Below, in pieces: positions 33,830 through 44,938 of a stretch of 64,000 bases of DNA. The DNA lies in contig CP075493.1 of assembly GCA_021613535.1 (NCBI GenBank), positions 16,492,001 to 16,556,000 of the forward strand, written 5' to 3'. How positions within the stretch are numbered: the first letter of the stretch is position 1; each line of letters starts with the position of its first letter. A model generated the notes under the pieces. That model ran no database searches, had not been told where the DNA came from, and saw nothing but the letters and a program-made list of their open reading frames with translations. The DNA comes from Adineta vaga. Its lineage: Eukaryota; Rotifera. Position numbers and translations under genes: made by a program.

Positions 33830-35909
33830 TTTTGTACTCAATAATATCCATAATAGTGTGTCTTCAATGATTTATTCTTAAAATATAGTTGTTAGACCTA
33901 TGAAAGATATGTTAGAGACTCGATCGGTGCCATCACCTCCTCCTTCAGGTGGAATCCCTGTGGAGTAATCAACCCACGACTGGAAGTAAGCTCTATCACT
34001 GACAAGGGACCTGCGAATAAGAGGTTTGACATCTTAAGTGACAGATGCATTTTTAGATGTTTTTGATGGGAAGAATGTACTATTTGAATAACTTTCTTGT
34101 TCTTGCAATACTGACAGCGTATTGTTAGAAAGCGAGCAAAATCTCGATCATAAATAGAATCGTGTCAAATAATTCATTTAGGTTGAATTTTCATGCAGCA
34201 AATGAGATACGTACAGAACTGGATAACTCAAATAAAAAACGAATTGAAATGAACTGAGCGAACTATTTTCAGAATTCAGTCATTCACTTTCGCGTCCATT
34301 GATTATTCTTTTTATCTAATTTCATTTTAATCTATTCCATTTTTTGGTTATATTTCTAACTAAACGAATTTTGAATATTTGTTATATCTGAAACAGTGAA
34401 CACAACTTCAGATGTTTTAGTTTTATGAAAATATATTGCTTAATGAAAAGTTATTTCATCGAGAATTGATCGTTTTAAATATGGAAGATAGAAAAGAATC
34501 TTTTTCTCCTAGATATAAAGTTGAAAAATTATTTTAATACTTATATTAATTATCAAATCAAACTAGAAGAAAAAAACCCTACTTGCTTAATCTTTCTTGT
34601 TTCGTTGAAGTTCATTGAAATATAATAAATAAATAGATTTCAACGTTGAATTTATTAACACCAGATTTGCAAAGGATTCTTTTGTTTTGAGCAATGTGAA
34701 AATAATTGTTAAATGAAAAACTTCACTTTCATTTAAAGTAATTTCTTCCGTATATAACGTTTTAAAGTAGACACTTCTGCACATTATATCTGATATAGAA
34801 TTAGTAATTGTCTAATACACTTGTTCCTAGAAGTGTTCAGAATACAGCTGTTTCTCTTTTATGTTTTTTGTTGTTGAATCATATAAGAAAGAAACCTTTC
34901 AAACAATTTTTTGTTAATAAATGTAATAATCATCATTGTACTTGACACAGTCAATGATATGCCATTTTGCTCAACGACTAAGAATGAACAATGTTCTGCC
35001 CTCTGTTAAACACTTTTCATCAAATAAATCATTAGTAAATAGAATAAAAGATATCATTTGATCCATTGATAGAAAGTATTGATATACCCATGTGAAGAAA
35101 ACAATCGAAATGCATCTTTCAATAGAATTACCATAATACAATAAAGATATTTTCATTAGATAAGTAAATAATAAAGTAAATGTGAAATTGCTTCATTAAA
35201 CTTAACAACATATTGGTTAATAGATATCTAAGTTTTTTTCGACTGTATACTCAAAGGATAACTAAATAGCATTAAATTCAGTATGGGTGTGGGTCAGTCT
35301 ATACTCTCAACCCATACCCACACCCACACCATCAAATATTCTTACGAATACAACTTATTATAGATCATAAATCTTTTCAAATATATTACCTGGTCAATGG
35401 AAATTAATTATTTCTTTGCTACTAGTTAAATTTACATTTGATTTACGAGTATCATGTTATAGTAAATTTCATTGTTTTTCATATGTTTATGTAGATAATG
35501 ATAAATCTACTATGTAATGAATAGTATGATTATTAAATTATCTAAAATTTTCGAGTAATTATATGTTTTTACAATTTATTTTATACTTATTGACCTGACC
35601 CTCGCGTTGCCAGAATATTACATTTATCAACAAAGAATTTTATAATCTTCATATTTTTCTGTGTCACGCATCATTCTTTTCGAACAAAACATATTTTAAA
35701 TGCTTGACAAAAACCGATTTATATAAGAGAAAGAAAGAAAAAAAAAAGAATCGCTGGTAAGCATACGTGAAGAAAAAAACAAGTAAAGAAAAATAGAGGA
35801 GAAAGTTAACGAGAATATTCACCCCGTTCTCGTACGAACAGAACGGAGAAAAACAAATTTGCATTTGCTTGTCAATAGATTCCGATAGTCAGAGTTACTA
35901 GGAAAAAAA
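33830..35909. other. Intergenic, only hairpin T7 recognised
   Basis: Composition returns at once to AT-rich. Short ORFs are low complexity. The P450 promoter should lie in the last few hundred bases; a purine-rich run at 35728-35800 precedes it. Confidence 0.4.
35282..35330. repeat. Two-armed telomere-like hairpin (T7)
   Basis: Arm tatgggtgtgggt, spacer cagtctatactctcaa, arm cccatacccacacccacacc. The spacer matches that of T11 (caggctatactcttaa). Confidence 0.78.
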
Positions 35910-37631
35910 ATGTTTTTATGCACATGTTTTCTACTAGCTGTGCTTTTCATTGTAATTATTGCCTATTTATGGCATATTCGATCGACGTACGAGTTTTTCA
36001 CAAAACTTAATATTCCTGGTCCACCACCAATACTTTTCTTTGGAAATTTTCTCGATATTATGAAAAGCAGACGATCATCTTTGAATATTCATAAATGGAC
36101 AGAACAATATGGTCGTATTTTTGGTTATTTCGAAGGACATTCACCTATCTTAGTTGTATCTGATCCAGATGTTCTACAAGATGTATTTATTAAATCATTC
36201 TCAAATTTTCATTCTCGTCGTCCATTTCCATTGGAAGATCGAAATGCCAGAGATGTTAATCTTTTCGGAGCTACTGGTCTACGTTGGAAACGTCAACGAT
36301 TTGTTATTAATCCAACATTTTCATCTGCTAAACTCAAACAAATGTCACCATTAATTCATCAAAGTATTGATGTGTTGATGGAAAAATTATCCGATGAACA
36401 TAAAAAAGGACAACCATTTGATATATACGCATATTATAAACGATTTACTATGGATACAATATGGTCATGTGGTTTTGGTGTTGATACAGATATGCAAAAT
36501 AATATCAACGATCCGTATCTTATTCATTCGCAGGATATTTTTAAGCCACGACTTCGATTAGATGTTATTCTTGCTTTATTTATAACGGAACTAAAGCATT
36601 TTTGGGTAAAATTAGACGAAGTTACAAGTGCCGTTCGAAATTGGCTTCGTCATCATATTCCTATAACAAAAACATTTATTGGTGCAAGTCCAGTAAAATG
36701 GATTATAAAAGAAGCAAACAAGGTCATTGATAAACGTCAGCTCATTGGTCAAACAAATCGAACTGATTTATTACAATTAATGCTTGAATCAGCCACCGAT
36801 AAAGATGTTATTCATGTATGAAATGTTATTTTTATTTCGCAAACTAACTAGAATATTTGTTTAGGATCGTCGAGCATCATTTGTTACCAACGATGCAATA
36901 GGTGATGAAATACCACTTATTCGAAAACTTACTAAACATGAAATTGCATCTAATGTTTTTCTCTTTAGTAAGTTACATTTATTATTTCTATTCTTTCAGT
37001 TTTTTCTTTCTATATCTTAGTGGTTGCTGGATATGAAACAACAAGTACAGCACTTAGTTATGTTACTTATGTTCTTGCAACTCATCCAAATGAACAACAG
37101 AAATTACAAGAACATATCGATGCACATTTTAGTTCTGAAAATGAACATGATATGCCATCTTATGATACTATTTCACAAATGGATTATTTAGATATGTTCA
37201 TTCGAGAAACACTTCGAATGTATCCTATTGTACCAATAGCTATCAATCGTCAAAGTTCAGAAGATTTTCAAATCAAAGGTATTGGTAAGATTCCAGCTGG
37301 TACATCTATTGCTGTTGACATATTTACTTTACATTTTGATAATGATTTATGGGGTCCAGTTGATCCACATGTATTTTATCCTGAACGATTTGCTACTAAA
37401 CGTCATCCAATGGCATGGATTCCATTTGGAGCTGGACCACGTAATTGTGTTGGAATGCGTTTTGCTTTAATGGAAATGAAAATGACTATTGTTCGTCTAC
37501 TTAAATTATATTCATTAGTTAGTTGTGGTGATGAAACAGAGAAAGCATTTAAAAATTTACATGAAGCTTTTGTTATTGCTCCTTCCGAAGCTATTATACG
37601 TTTACAACGTCGTAATGAACATCATGACTAA
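35910..37631 (+). CDS. Cytochrome P450 (CYP3-clan-like)
   Basis: Three exons (35910-36815, 36865-36967, 37021-37631) with phase-consistent GT-AG introns give 539 residues. An N-terminal ER anchor (FLLAVLFIVIIAYLWHI) is followed by the proline hinge PGPPPILFFGN. The C-helix WKRQR, the oxygen-binding AGYETTST (339-346), the K-helix ETLR (399-402), YPERF (456-460) and the haem loop PFGAGPRNCVG with the thiolate Cys479 are all intact. A functional ER monooxygenase is expected. The overall order and the ERF/R signature suggest the CYP3 clan (CYP3/CYP6/CYP9-like), known for xenobiotic metabolism, but clan assignment needs a tree. No lesions seen. Confidence 0.93.
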
Positions 37632-37767
37632 TTATATGTTAGTTTTTTTTGGAAACTTTCCTTTTTAGCATCAATGAATAATCACAAAGAGAAAAAAATT
37701 ATTAAAACACTAAAAGATGTTATAAGTTCATTAATAGCGCATGTAAAAAAAAGAAAATTCAAGTAGT

Positions 37768-37972
37768 TCAAACTTTTTCCGTATTTGTAATAGTATTTCG
37801 TACTTTTGTTCCATTATTTATTTGTTTATGATGATTAACTGCATGAAAAGTTAAACAACCAGCATGTAAAATGAGCAAAAGATCTGCTGTTAAAAACCCA
37901 CATGCCACGCTAGTTATAATAAAATATACCATATTAGTGAAAATTTTATAATATATAAAATACTTACGCCAT
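37768..37972 (-). CDS. Putative 48-residue single-TM protein
   Basis: Exon 1 would be only ATGGC (37968-37972), joined across a 58-bp intron (37910-37967, donor GTAAGT, acceptor ctag) to 37768-37909. The product starts MAVACGFLTADLLLILHAGC and ends with a polar tail (NTITNTEKV) and a stop. One hydrophobic helix is visible and no family is recognised. The start could instead lie in an upstream exon, because the 37986-38265 segment on the same strand also looks coding. Confidence 0.35.
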
Positions 37973-37985
37973 GGTCTATATTAAG

Positions 37986-38265
37986 TTGCTTTTCTTTCAC
38001 CTTCTGGTCCAATAGTCCAGACTTTTTTATTTCCTCCATCAGTCACAATAAACACCTTGACTAACTGAATCAAGAATCAAACGATTCATATTATCAACAC
38101 TGATTTCATATTAAATCAATTCGACGAACCAGTTGACCTATTTCGAAAACGAAAAAGATTTTTATTAATCTATTCAATTCTAATTTACCATTTTTTTGTC
38201 TTTTTTCACGAAAATATCTTGCTGGTTCACGTTCAAGTTGTTTTCGTGTTAAATTACATATATAT
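37986..38265 (-). other. Possible exons of an unrecognised gene
   Basis: A minus-strand exon near 38260-38185 reads NLTRKQLEREPARYFREKRQ. A short one near 38160-38130 reads GQLVRRIDLI. After an acceptor near 38065 a last one reads LVKVFIVTDGGNKKVWTIGP and ends in TAA at about 37986. The pieces have protein-like composition but joins are uncertain. Confidence 0.3.
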
Positions 38266-38305
38266 ATATATTTAACTCGACAAATAAGTAGAAATTTTGT
38301 GGTTA

Positions 38306-38354
38306 AGGGGTGGGTGTGGGATGAACATGAATACTACGCCCACACCCACACCCT
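38306..38354. repeat. Two-armed telomere-like hairpin (T8)
   Basis: aggggtgggtgtgggatg, spacer aacatgaatactacg, then cccacacccacaccct. Its spacer is the reverse complement of the T10 spacer, showing common descent in opposite orientation. Confidence 0.8.
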
Positions 38355-38750
38355 AGCTTATTACTAAATGAATAATCTTTAACGATGATTAGCAACTCAG
38401 ATTTCAGGTTGAGGTATAGGTAACTATGTCACTTTGACAACATTGATAGGTATGTCTGTAGGTTACTGATAAGAAGTTTGGAGTTTTCTTCTTGCCCAAT
38501 GCGATTTTGCTCTTATAAGTTAGCCTATACTCGGCATATTGAGTCTACGATGAAGAAGACAATAGATATGAAATTGAAGCAGAGATCAGCAGCAATAAAC
38601 TCTCTTTTATCGAATATTCATGGTTTTACGATGTGAATAATCACGAGTGCATTAAGATACTATGAGTTCTCTTCGTTTCACTGAATATCTTCTGCGATCG
38701 ATATTCATATGAAAAATCTAGAAAATTCATTATATTAATAGTCCATTCTG
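38355..38750. other. Spacer between hairpins T8 and T9
   Basis: No gene or repeat recognised. Confidence 0.3.
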
Positions 38751-38846
38751 GATGGGTGGGTGTGGGTGAGGGTGTGGGTGTATTGTAGTTGTCACTCATC
38801 CAATCCCACGCCCTCACTCTCACTCTTACCCTCACCCACCCTCAAG
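38751..38846. repeat. Two-armed telomere-like hairpin (T9) at the retroelement's cut end
   Basis: G-rich arm gggtgggtgtgggtgagggtgtgggtg, spacer tattgtagttgtcactcatccaatc, long degenerate C-rich arm ending caccctcaag. Integrase coding sequence begins directly after it. Confidence 0.8.
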
Positions 38847-39788
38847 ATTCACGTTCAAGCATGTACTCTTTGTCAACAATACAACTACAATCGTCAGAAA
38901 AAGCCAGGTCATCTTTACCCTATTCCTCCCACCAACATTCCATACTCCGTGATCAGCATGGATTTTTGTGATCCTTTCGTTGAGACTCCTCGTCAGAATA
39001 AATTTGTACTCATAATTTCTGATTTTTTCACACGTCATGTGACAGCTGTCGCCACTCCGACTAATACCGCAGAAATCACTGCTATGGCACTCTATCGCGA
39101 AATCTTTTGTCGTTATGGAGTCTGTTCTACATTGCTTACTGATCAGGGTACCCATTTCAACAACAATCTCATGCGCGCGCTCACTCATCTCTTTGGTTAC
39201 AATCACATATACAGCACTGCCTACCATCCTCAAACAAATACAGTCACGGAACGTTTCAATGCGTCATTTAAGGTACAAATTGCTAAACTCGAAGACAAAC
39301 ACCATCACAACTGGGATGACTACCTCGACCCTGTTGTTTTTGCATACAACACTTCAAAACATAAAACTACACAATTTTCACCTTTTGAACTACTTTTTGG
39401 TCGTTTACCGCAATTACCCATTGATCCTCGTCCACTATCCTATACTTTTGCTCGGCCGAATATTTGCTTTGAAAATCTCCAAAGAGTTCTCCAAGTTTAC
39501 CACCAACAAGCTGAGACTAACATTCTAGTACAACAACAATCCAATAAAGTACGTTATGATAAACATCGATCTGATCCTCATTTTCAAATTGGCGACCACG
39601 TCTTTACCTAAATTTTTACTGCACGTGGCTGATTAGATTCTCGTTATTCTTCGGAACCACATATTATCACTGAAGTACGTCATCCTACTTATTTTATTCT
39701 CAATGAGTCTACCGGCATTGTCAAACTTTTTCACGTTTCTGACATACGTTCCGTTATTTTAGCCTATAACTTAGATTATAGCATCTAG
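38847..39788 (+). pseudogene. Ty3/gypsy integrase fragment
   Basis: Starts inside the HHCC zinc-binding domain (HVQACTLCQQYN; the first His pair is missing) and continues through the DDE core. The first Asp is in ISMDFCDPF, the second in LLTDQGTHFNNN, and the Glu in HPQTNTVTERFN. The C-terminal region follows (QSNKVRYDKHRSDPHF...GDHVFT). The frame meets TAA at 39609-39611 and TGA at 39630-39632, yet continues in the same frame as plausible integrase tail (IITEVRHPTYFILNE) to TAG at 39786-39788. Two nonsense codons plus the 5' loss make it non-functional. Confidence 0.88.
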
Positions 39789-40061
39789 TAACGTACTTCT
39801 TACCTTGAACTCCATCATAGTACCGCTTTGAACATAATCATTTTTTAACCACTTCACATATAATCTTTTTTATGTGATCATGGCGAACATAAACAACAAA
39901 TGGTATTTATCTTTTATCCCTACTCATATTATTCTGCCTCCTCACATACCACACTCATTTTCATGATATACGTACGAGCACAATCTTCATTTTACTTAAT
40001 CATTTTCTTTTTCTTTGCCACTCTGTTTTATGCTTAATATTGTTCTCTTTTTACATTACTG

Positions 40062-40571
40062 ATGTCAAGTCTCATTCTTTCAATACTTATTCTCGCTGCT
40101 GTTTTTATACCAACTGTCGCTGTGTTTCTTTTTAGTCAACCTAAGTTAGAATGTAAGCCCTGTGTTTATCATCCGGAGTGTCACTGCGACATTAAATGTG
40201 TTCAAAAACAGATCATGCACGAATGTAATCTTGGAGTCGATAGTCACAACGTGTTGGCATCCCATTATACATCAGAAAATCGTACAACTCGCGTTATTTT
40301 ACTCCTATCGTTGGTAATCAATTTCCTTCTCATTCTCCTTTTATTATTTCGTAAAGCTATACGCACCTGTTATCGTGCACATCGAGTACGCAAACTGAAT
40401 GAACAACAAGTGGCTGCTCGTCAACAAACTGAATTATATGCCACTGCATTGAAACGAATGCTTACACCATATACTGAACAATCTCCACCACAACGAACCA
40501 CGTCCACCATCACATCCGATGAACCACTTTTTAACTTGCTCTCCACGTGTAATCTAACTGGTCGAAAATGA
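40062..40571 (+). CDS. Small two-TM protein encoded in the retroelement (third ORF)
   Basis: 169 residues between integrase and polypurine tract. It has an N-terminal hydrophobic helix (LILSILILAAVFIPTVAVFL), a Cys-rich extracellular segment with eight Cys in about 45 residues (CKPCVYHPECHCDIKC...C...C), one N-glycosylation sequon (NRT), a second helix (VILLLSLVINFLLILLLLF), and a basic cytoplasmic tail. Its position matches the env-like or accessory ORF of some Ty3/gypsy elements, but no fusion-protein domain is recognised and it is far shorter than an envelope protein. The frame is intact although the integrase is broken. Confidence 0.6.
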   Translation: MSSLILSILILAAVFIPTVAVFLFSQPKLECKPCVYHPECHCDIKCVQKQIMHECNLGVDSHNVLASHYTSENRTTRVILLLSLVINFLLILLLLFRKAIRTCYRAHRVRKLNEQQVAARQQTELYATALKRMLTPYTEQSPPQRTTSTITSDEPLFNLLSTCNLTGRK

Positions 40572-40653
40572 ACTAGTACTCATCAATGAAACCATATCGA
40601 ACGAAAATATTTTTCCTCTCTTTTCGTTTTAGTTTCTTGCCAGAGAAGGGAGG

Positions 40654-40928
40654 TGTTAGCGATAACTCAGGTCATCACTTCTTCTTATGCGCATTTTATT
40701 AAAAATGTGATCGTATATCACATTTTTTATTTTTCTTTACTTTTTTGTTTGAGTCAAAAATGTAAACAGATATTACATTTTTTCCTTTCTTTTTCTTTTT
40801 CTATATATACGATTCATTTCTTCTTGTAAGGACGGATGTTCCTTGAACAAAGTTAAGTCTATGAGATAAACTCATATACACTCTTGCTTTCTCTCTCTCT
40901 CTCTCTCAGCCTTACAGACAGGCTAACA
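40654..40928 (+). repeat. 3' LTR of the Ty3/gypsy element
   Basis: Begins TGTTAGC directly after the polypurine tract and ends GCTAACA, a perfect 7-bp terminal inversion of the TG...CA type, 275 bp long. Inside are a TATA-like ctatatata (40801) and a (ct)n run (40893-40908) near the end. No second LTR copy was found in the window. Confidence 0.82.
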
Positions 40929-41050
40929 GAAAAGGAAAAAGATAAAGTGAAAATGAATTCATTTGAAAAACAACACACAAAATACCAGTTTCTCCTAAAT
41001 ACGACCCAGATGATATACTTTTACTAGCCAATTTTCCTGATACATTCTAA

Positions 41051-41155
41051 TTTTTATTTCTTTTCCCCCTTTCTTTTATTCTTTCTTTTGTTCTCTCTTT
41101 CTTCCTTTCCCTCTTCCCCTCTCCTCCTTCTCTCTCTCTTCTCTCTTTCTGGTCA
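41051..41155 (+). repeat. ~100-bp polypyrimidine tract
   Basis: Almost uninterrupted C/T (tttctttt, cccc, ctctcc words), with potential for triplex structure. Non-coding. Confidence 0.6.
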
Positions 41156-41485
41156 CACGTTCTTCTTATCTGTATAATAATACCATAATAAATGATTGAT
41201 TAATTGAAAAATAATGTTTGTAAATTTTCATTGGTAGATTTTCTGTATTATTTTTTTTCTCTTTGGTGTCGTCTCTTCTTCATTAGCAGTAGTCAATTAA
41301 CATTCACATGTGACATTATTTTCTTTCATTGAATAGTATTCTAAAATCGGTTTATCTCAGAAAAGAAATGATCTATTTTCCCATGTTTTCTCTCTACAAT
41401 ATCTATCCTCTACTCTTTTTTTCTCTCTTTACAATTTTCTGTGTCCTCCTCCAACTAATTATGTTTCGTTCTGTCAGGACCCTAG

Positions 41486-41866
41486 AGGTCGCCAGTTATT
41501 GCAAATAATTTTAAAAAAATACCAGTTTCTAATACCAAATGTACGCGTAATATCAGTTGTAATTCTGTCATCAGCAAAACAAATGACATACTATATGACC
41601 ATGATATATTTACTGTTTCCTTAAACAACAACAAAATCATCTACAAACAATATCAAGATAATCAAGGAATTCACGTCAAATTCAACATGACTCGCGCAGT
41701 TGACCTTGACTTAACAACACAAGAACTTAAACAACAAAATATTAACGGCCAAAGCAACCACGCCAATGTTCAAATTCACAAAGATCCAGGTGGTCTCGGG
41801 ATTGATCTCAATGCAACACTAGCTGCCTCTTCATCAAACAATATTACTATCAATATACGTCAATAA
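41486..41866 (+). CDS. Unrecognised polar ORF downstream of the LTR
   Basis: An open frame of 126 residues between TAG 41483-41485 and TAA 41864-41866 with no early ATG. The first ATG is near 41687, so either an upstream exon exists (a possible acceptor ccctag directly precedes it) or it is a relic. The translation is Asn/Thr/Ile-rich (for example NGQSNHANVQIHKDPGGLGI and LAASSSNNITINIRQ). Base use is more balanced than the flanks. The word ataccagtttct at its start also occurs at about 40983, just after the LTR, hinting at a duplicated retroelement-related segment. Confidence 0.35.
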   Translation, partial: RSPVIANNFKKIPVSNTKCTRNISCNSVISKTNDILYDHDIFTVSLNNNKIIYKQYQDNQGIHVKFNMTRAVDLDLTTQELKQQNINGQSNHANVQIHKDPGGLGIDLNATLAASSSNNITINIRQ

Positions 41867-42574
41867 ACATTAATAGACATTTTAATCATAATGCATACTT
41901 TAAAAAATTATATTAGAAATTAGTAGAATTAAAGAAATAAATTGTACTTCAATACCATAAAAGAAATGTTTCGTTTTTCCGATGAACTACTAATATGTTC
42001 CCAACAATTTCAAATTCATACAAAAAATTTCTACTTAATAAACATAGAAAGTTCCTAAAACTTTTTATGAGAATTCTATCACATACACGTAGATAACGAC
42101 TCAATCGATCATAGCCATATCAATAAGACGAAACATAAAAACAAAAATCAATAATTTTCTTCCATACTATCAAACAGACGTTTCATAAAATCTTTTTCAA
42201 GTACCCTCAGAATCATAATATATGTCAATTTTCTTTCGATAGGATATTTCAGCATCCGATCTCGTTGATGGTGCAATTGGAATTATAATTCTATCATTTA
42301 AAATAAAGACTTTGCGCGTACTATTCACTTCAATGATACTCATGCAATGGATGATGAAGAATGAAATTTCTGTTGGACCTTGATTAAGTGTAATTTTTTG
42401 GAAGTTTTATTATATAATGAAATACTATAGTTTGAGTTGCTTAGGTGAAGATGGAAAGAGTTATCTGATATTGAGTTATATTGTATTTTTTTATCGTTAG
42501 TTTAGGATTGTTTGTGTCTGTTGAATTTCGTTGCTTTCGAAATTATGTTTTCTTAAAGAAGTTCATCTGAAAAA

Positions 42575-42925
42575 CGTAATGAAAGTTAGCAGCGGATTCG
42601 AGTATTCCCTGCTGATATTCGCTTGTGGACTTGTGATGAGTCTATAAGTGGTTGTGATGGATGTAGAATTCAATTCTCTATCGAATGGTGTAGTTTTCAA
42701 AAAGGTTTGTCGGAAGAAGAGGGGCGTGAGGGAAAGGGTCACAGCATATCCCAGTATTTGGGCCAACCTCTCCCCCCTTTTTCCTCCGACAAACCTTTTT
42801 GAAAACTACACCATTCGATAGAGAATTGAATTCTGCATCCATCACAACCAATTATAGACTCATCACAAGTCCACAAGCGAATATCAGCAGGGAATACTCG
42901 AATCCGCTGCTAACTTTCATTACGT
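42575..42925. repeat. Near-perfect fold-back, ~144-bp arms, ~63-bp loop
   Basis: The left arm 42575-42718 and right arm 42782-42925 are almost exact reverse complements with only a few mismatches (for example gaattctgcatcc against ggatgtagaattc). The loop is GC-richer (gaggggcgtgagggaaaggg and a pyrimidine run). The low divergence implies a young event. It could be a fold-back transposon copy or a palindrome from template-switch repair. Confidence 0.88.
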
Positions 42926-43133
42926 ATCTGAAAAAAGTTTTAAGACTTATACGCGCCATTATTTCTTTGTTCTTATTCTTCTATATGGAATGAGTCATTG
43001 CAATATATTGAGACTGATTTGGAACTATTTAGATTAAATTTATTTTATATCTTAGATGATTTTTGAAAGTATGTAGATAAGAGATTTTGTTAGTTCTTCT
43101 TGCTGTAAAAAATGAAAATAACGAAGAATACGT

Positions 43134-43199
43134 AAGGGTGTGGGTGTGGGTGTGGTCGCAGTATTCATGTTCATCCCACACCCACACCCACCCCTCAAG
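43134..43199. repeat. Two-armed telomere-like hairpin (T10)
   Basis: aagggtgtgggtgtgggtgtgg, spacer tcgcagtattcatgttcat, cccacacccacacccacccctcaag. The spacer is the inverse of T8's. Confidence 0.82.
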
Positions 43200-43532
43200 A
43201 TGGATTTTCTCAGTGAATATGAAGAGGATGCGTTTCGACGAGAAAGAGCCAAGTGTCTCCAGAGGTGAAATCCTTGTTGAACACCATTATGCAAAATGAC
43301 TGATTCGAATCTATTCATGTCAAGAAAACCGAAAGAATATTACCTTCGTTTTATTTGTACGCGCAAGTTTATTTGATATCGGTCAAAGATAAGGAAAGGG
43401 AAGAGGTTTCTAATTAAATCCTACGACAATTAGACAAACTCATACGAACAACAGATCAAAAGCGGTGTGAACTGAAAATATAATCATCATCCTTTTCTCA
43501 TCATTAAAACTACTTGATGAAAAAATTCACAG

Positions 43533-44536
43533 TTAGATAGTTCGTTGAGCTTCAGCTGAAGTATTAACCGTCCCCACATTTTTCTGATGTGTAATGACAT
43601 CCCCGATCGGTTGCCCTTTTTTCATCCTGAATATCTTGTTCACAGTAGCTCGATATCTTGATGATTGTAAATAGTAAACATAAAAGCTTGTAGACAACAT
43701 CGAATAGTTGATTAAATAGATGATTGACTGTGCCAGATTCTGTATCGTCTGTTGCATAGTATTCTTTTGCCAATATATTGTGACCTGTTGATAGACAAAG
43801 TAGATGAACAAAGTTATTGATTGAAAGAAAAAAACAATGATCTGTATGAGCAGCATTCTTGCTAGCTGGGTGTCCATACGTTGTCTACGAGTGTTTCGAG
43901 CAACCACCTCGACTGGATAAACGGATACTCGAAGATTCTGATAAGTCTTGTATCCAGCAATTGAGAGAACGAGCAGTGGTGCCACGGTCATCATACAAGA
44001 AAACAAAAAGTACGTCAGATATTTCTTATAGGTTTCCGAAGAAACGCATGCACCAGAAGCACTATCAATATACCAGTATGGCAGATCGGGAATTGCGAGA
44101 CACATTGATAATACAATGATAACAACAATTGACCAGTTGGCCACTTTCATTGCACTCCACTTTCGACGACTGGTTTGACGAGATGAACACAAGTAACGAT
44201 CCACTGATGCTAGACAAAGTGTCCACGCTGAAATTAAATAACATACATCAATCAGGTAGTTGTCGATTTTACACCAAGCAAGCGAAGATTCCGTGCCTTT
44301 TTTACCATAAGTCAAACCAATGATAAATGGTAAAATAGTGATGAGTAGACAGACATTATTGGAAATATCCCCTACTAAGAGATACCGTGAACAAACACTA
44401 TCTTTTAACTTTGTTGCGAACATGAAAATATTGAACGTGTTGCCGAACCAACCTGTGGCAAGGATAACAATGTAACCATAGAGTCTCGTTTGAGTTCTAA
44501 TATAGTTAAGAGTACTGATTGTTGCCGATTGGGACA
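43533..44536 (-). CDS. Rhodopsin-like GPCR, intact
   Basis: 334 residues from ATG 44534-44536 (MSQSATISTLNYIRT); the longer frame begins with GTG. Seven helices are visible: TM1 YIVILATGWFGNTFNIFMFA (Asn of GNT), TM2 RYLLVGDISNNVCLLITILP, TM3 Cys in LAWCKIDNYLIDVCYLISAW ending ASVDRYLCSS (DRY motif), TM4 SIVVIIVLSMCLAIPDL, the ECL2 Cys in SGACVSS, TM5 FSCMMTVAPLLVLSIAGY, TM6 LLIQIIVFFFQSITLFIYF and TM7 IIYLINYSMLSTSFYVYYL. The TM3-ECL2 disulfide Cys pair is present. The class fits invertebrate FMRFamide/neuropeptide-like receptors; the ligand is unknown. No intron, no lesion. Confidence 0.85.
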
Positions 44537-44890
44537 TTATGTTCAGAGATATGGAGCACAAAGAGTTCGATAGGCAGCTGACAACTGTTGATGAAAGTGA
44601 TGGCGCTCCGAATGAGAGAGACACTCTGATTATTTCTCCGTAATTCTAATGCTTCTTCGAGTCTTTTTAATGAGATTTATGCGGGTGCTTTTAACTATGA
44701 TGAAAAGTAAACTTAATGAAATACTAAAATAGAGATTAAAGAAGCAGCAGGCGCTTCATCAAATTCATTTAATTGCTTAGTTCAACTTCAAACAAACTAC
44801 TCTCTTATGTGATCCATATCTTCTGTTTTGTGAACAGTTTTTCTTGATCCATTCGTCCTGATGTGAGCCGCTGGTGGCTCACGGTATATT
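44537..44890. other. Promoter-side spacer of the GPCR gene
   Basis: No gene or repeat seen. Confidence 0.3.
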
Positions 44891-44938
44891 CTTGAGGGTG
44901 TGGGTGTTTGTCAGGCTATACTCTTAACCCACATCGTC
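44891..44938. repeat. Two-armed telomere-like hairpin (T11)
   Basis: cttgagggtgtgggtgtttgt, spacer caggctatactcttaa, short arm cccacatc. Shows the recurrent CTTGAGGG left end. Confidence 0.75.

Larger units (their letters stand above)
38841..40928 (+). mobile_element. Ty3/gypsy LTR retrotransposon, 5'-truncated
   Basis: Only the 3' part of the element remains: integrase, a small two-TM ORF, a polypurine tract (agagaagggagg, 40642-40653) and a 3' LTR (40654-40928). Gag, protease, reverse transcriptase, RNase H and the 5' LTR are absent from the window. The break coincides with the telomere-like tract T9. Bdelloid retroelements of this type can carry a third ORF after pol. Confidence 0.88.
41867..43532. 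other. No gene; contains fold-back and hairpin T10
   Basis: Besides the inverted repeat at 42575-42925 and T10, nothing is supported; short ORFs in the fold-back arms are mirror copies of each other. Confidence 0.4.

Noticed and set aside
32405-33841. Several ORFs antisense or out of frame to the monooxygenase
   Set aside because: Shadows of a GC-rich coding region; the plus frame carries all flavoprotein motifs.
42563-42993. Two similar ORFs on opposite strands (same peptide core)
   Set aside because: They are mirror images produced by the fold-back; no domain, no independent support.
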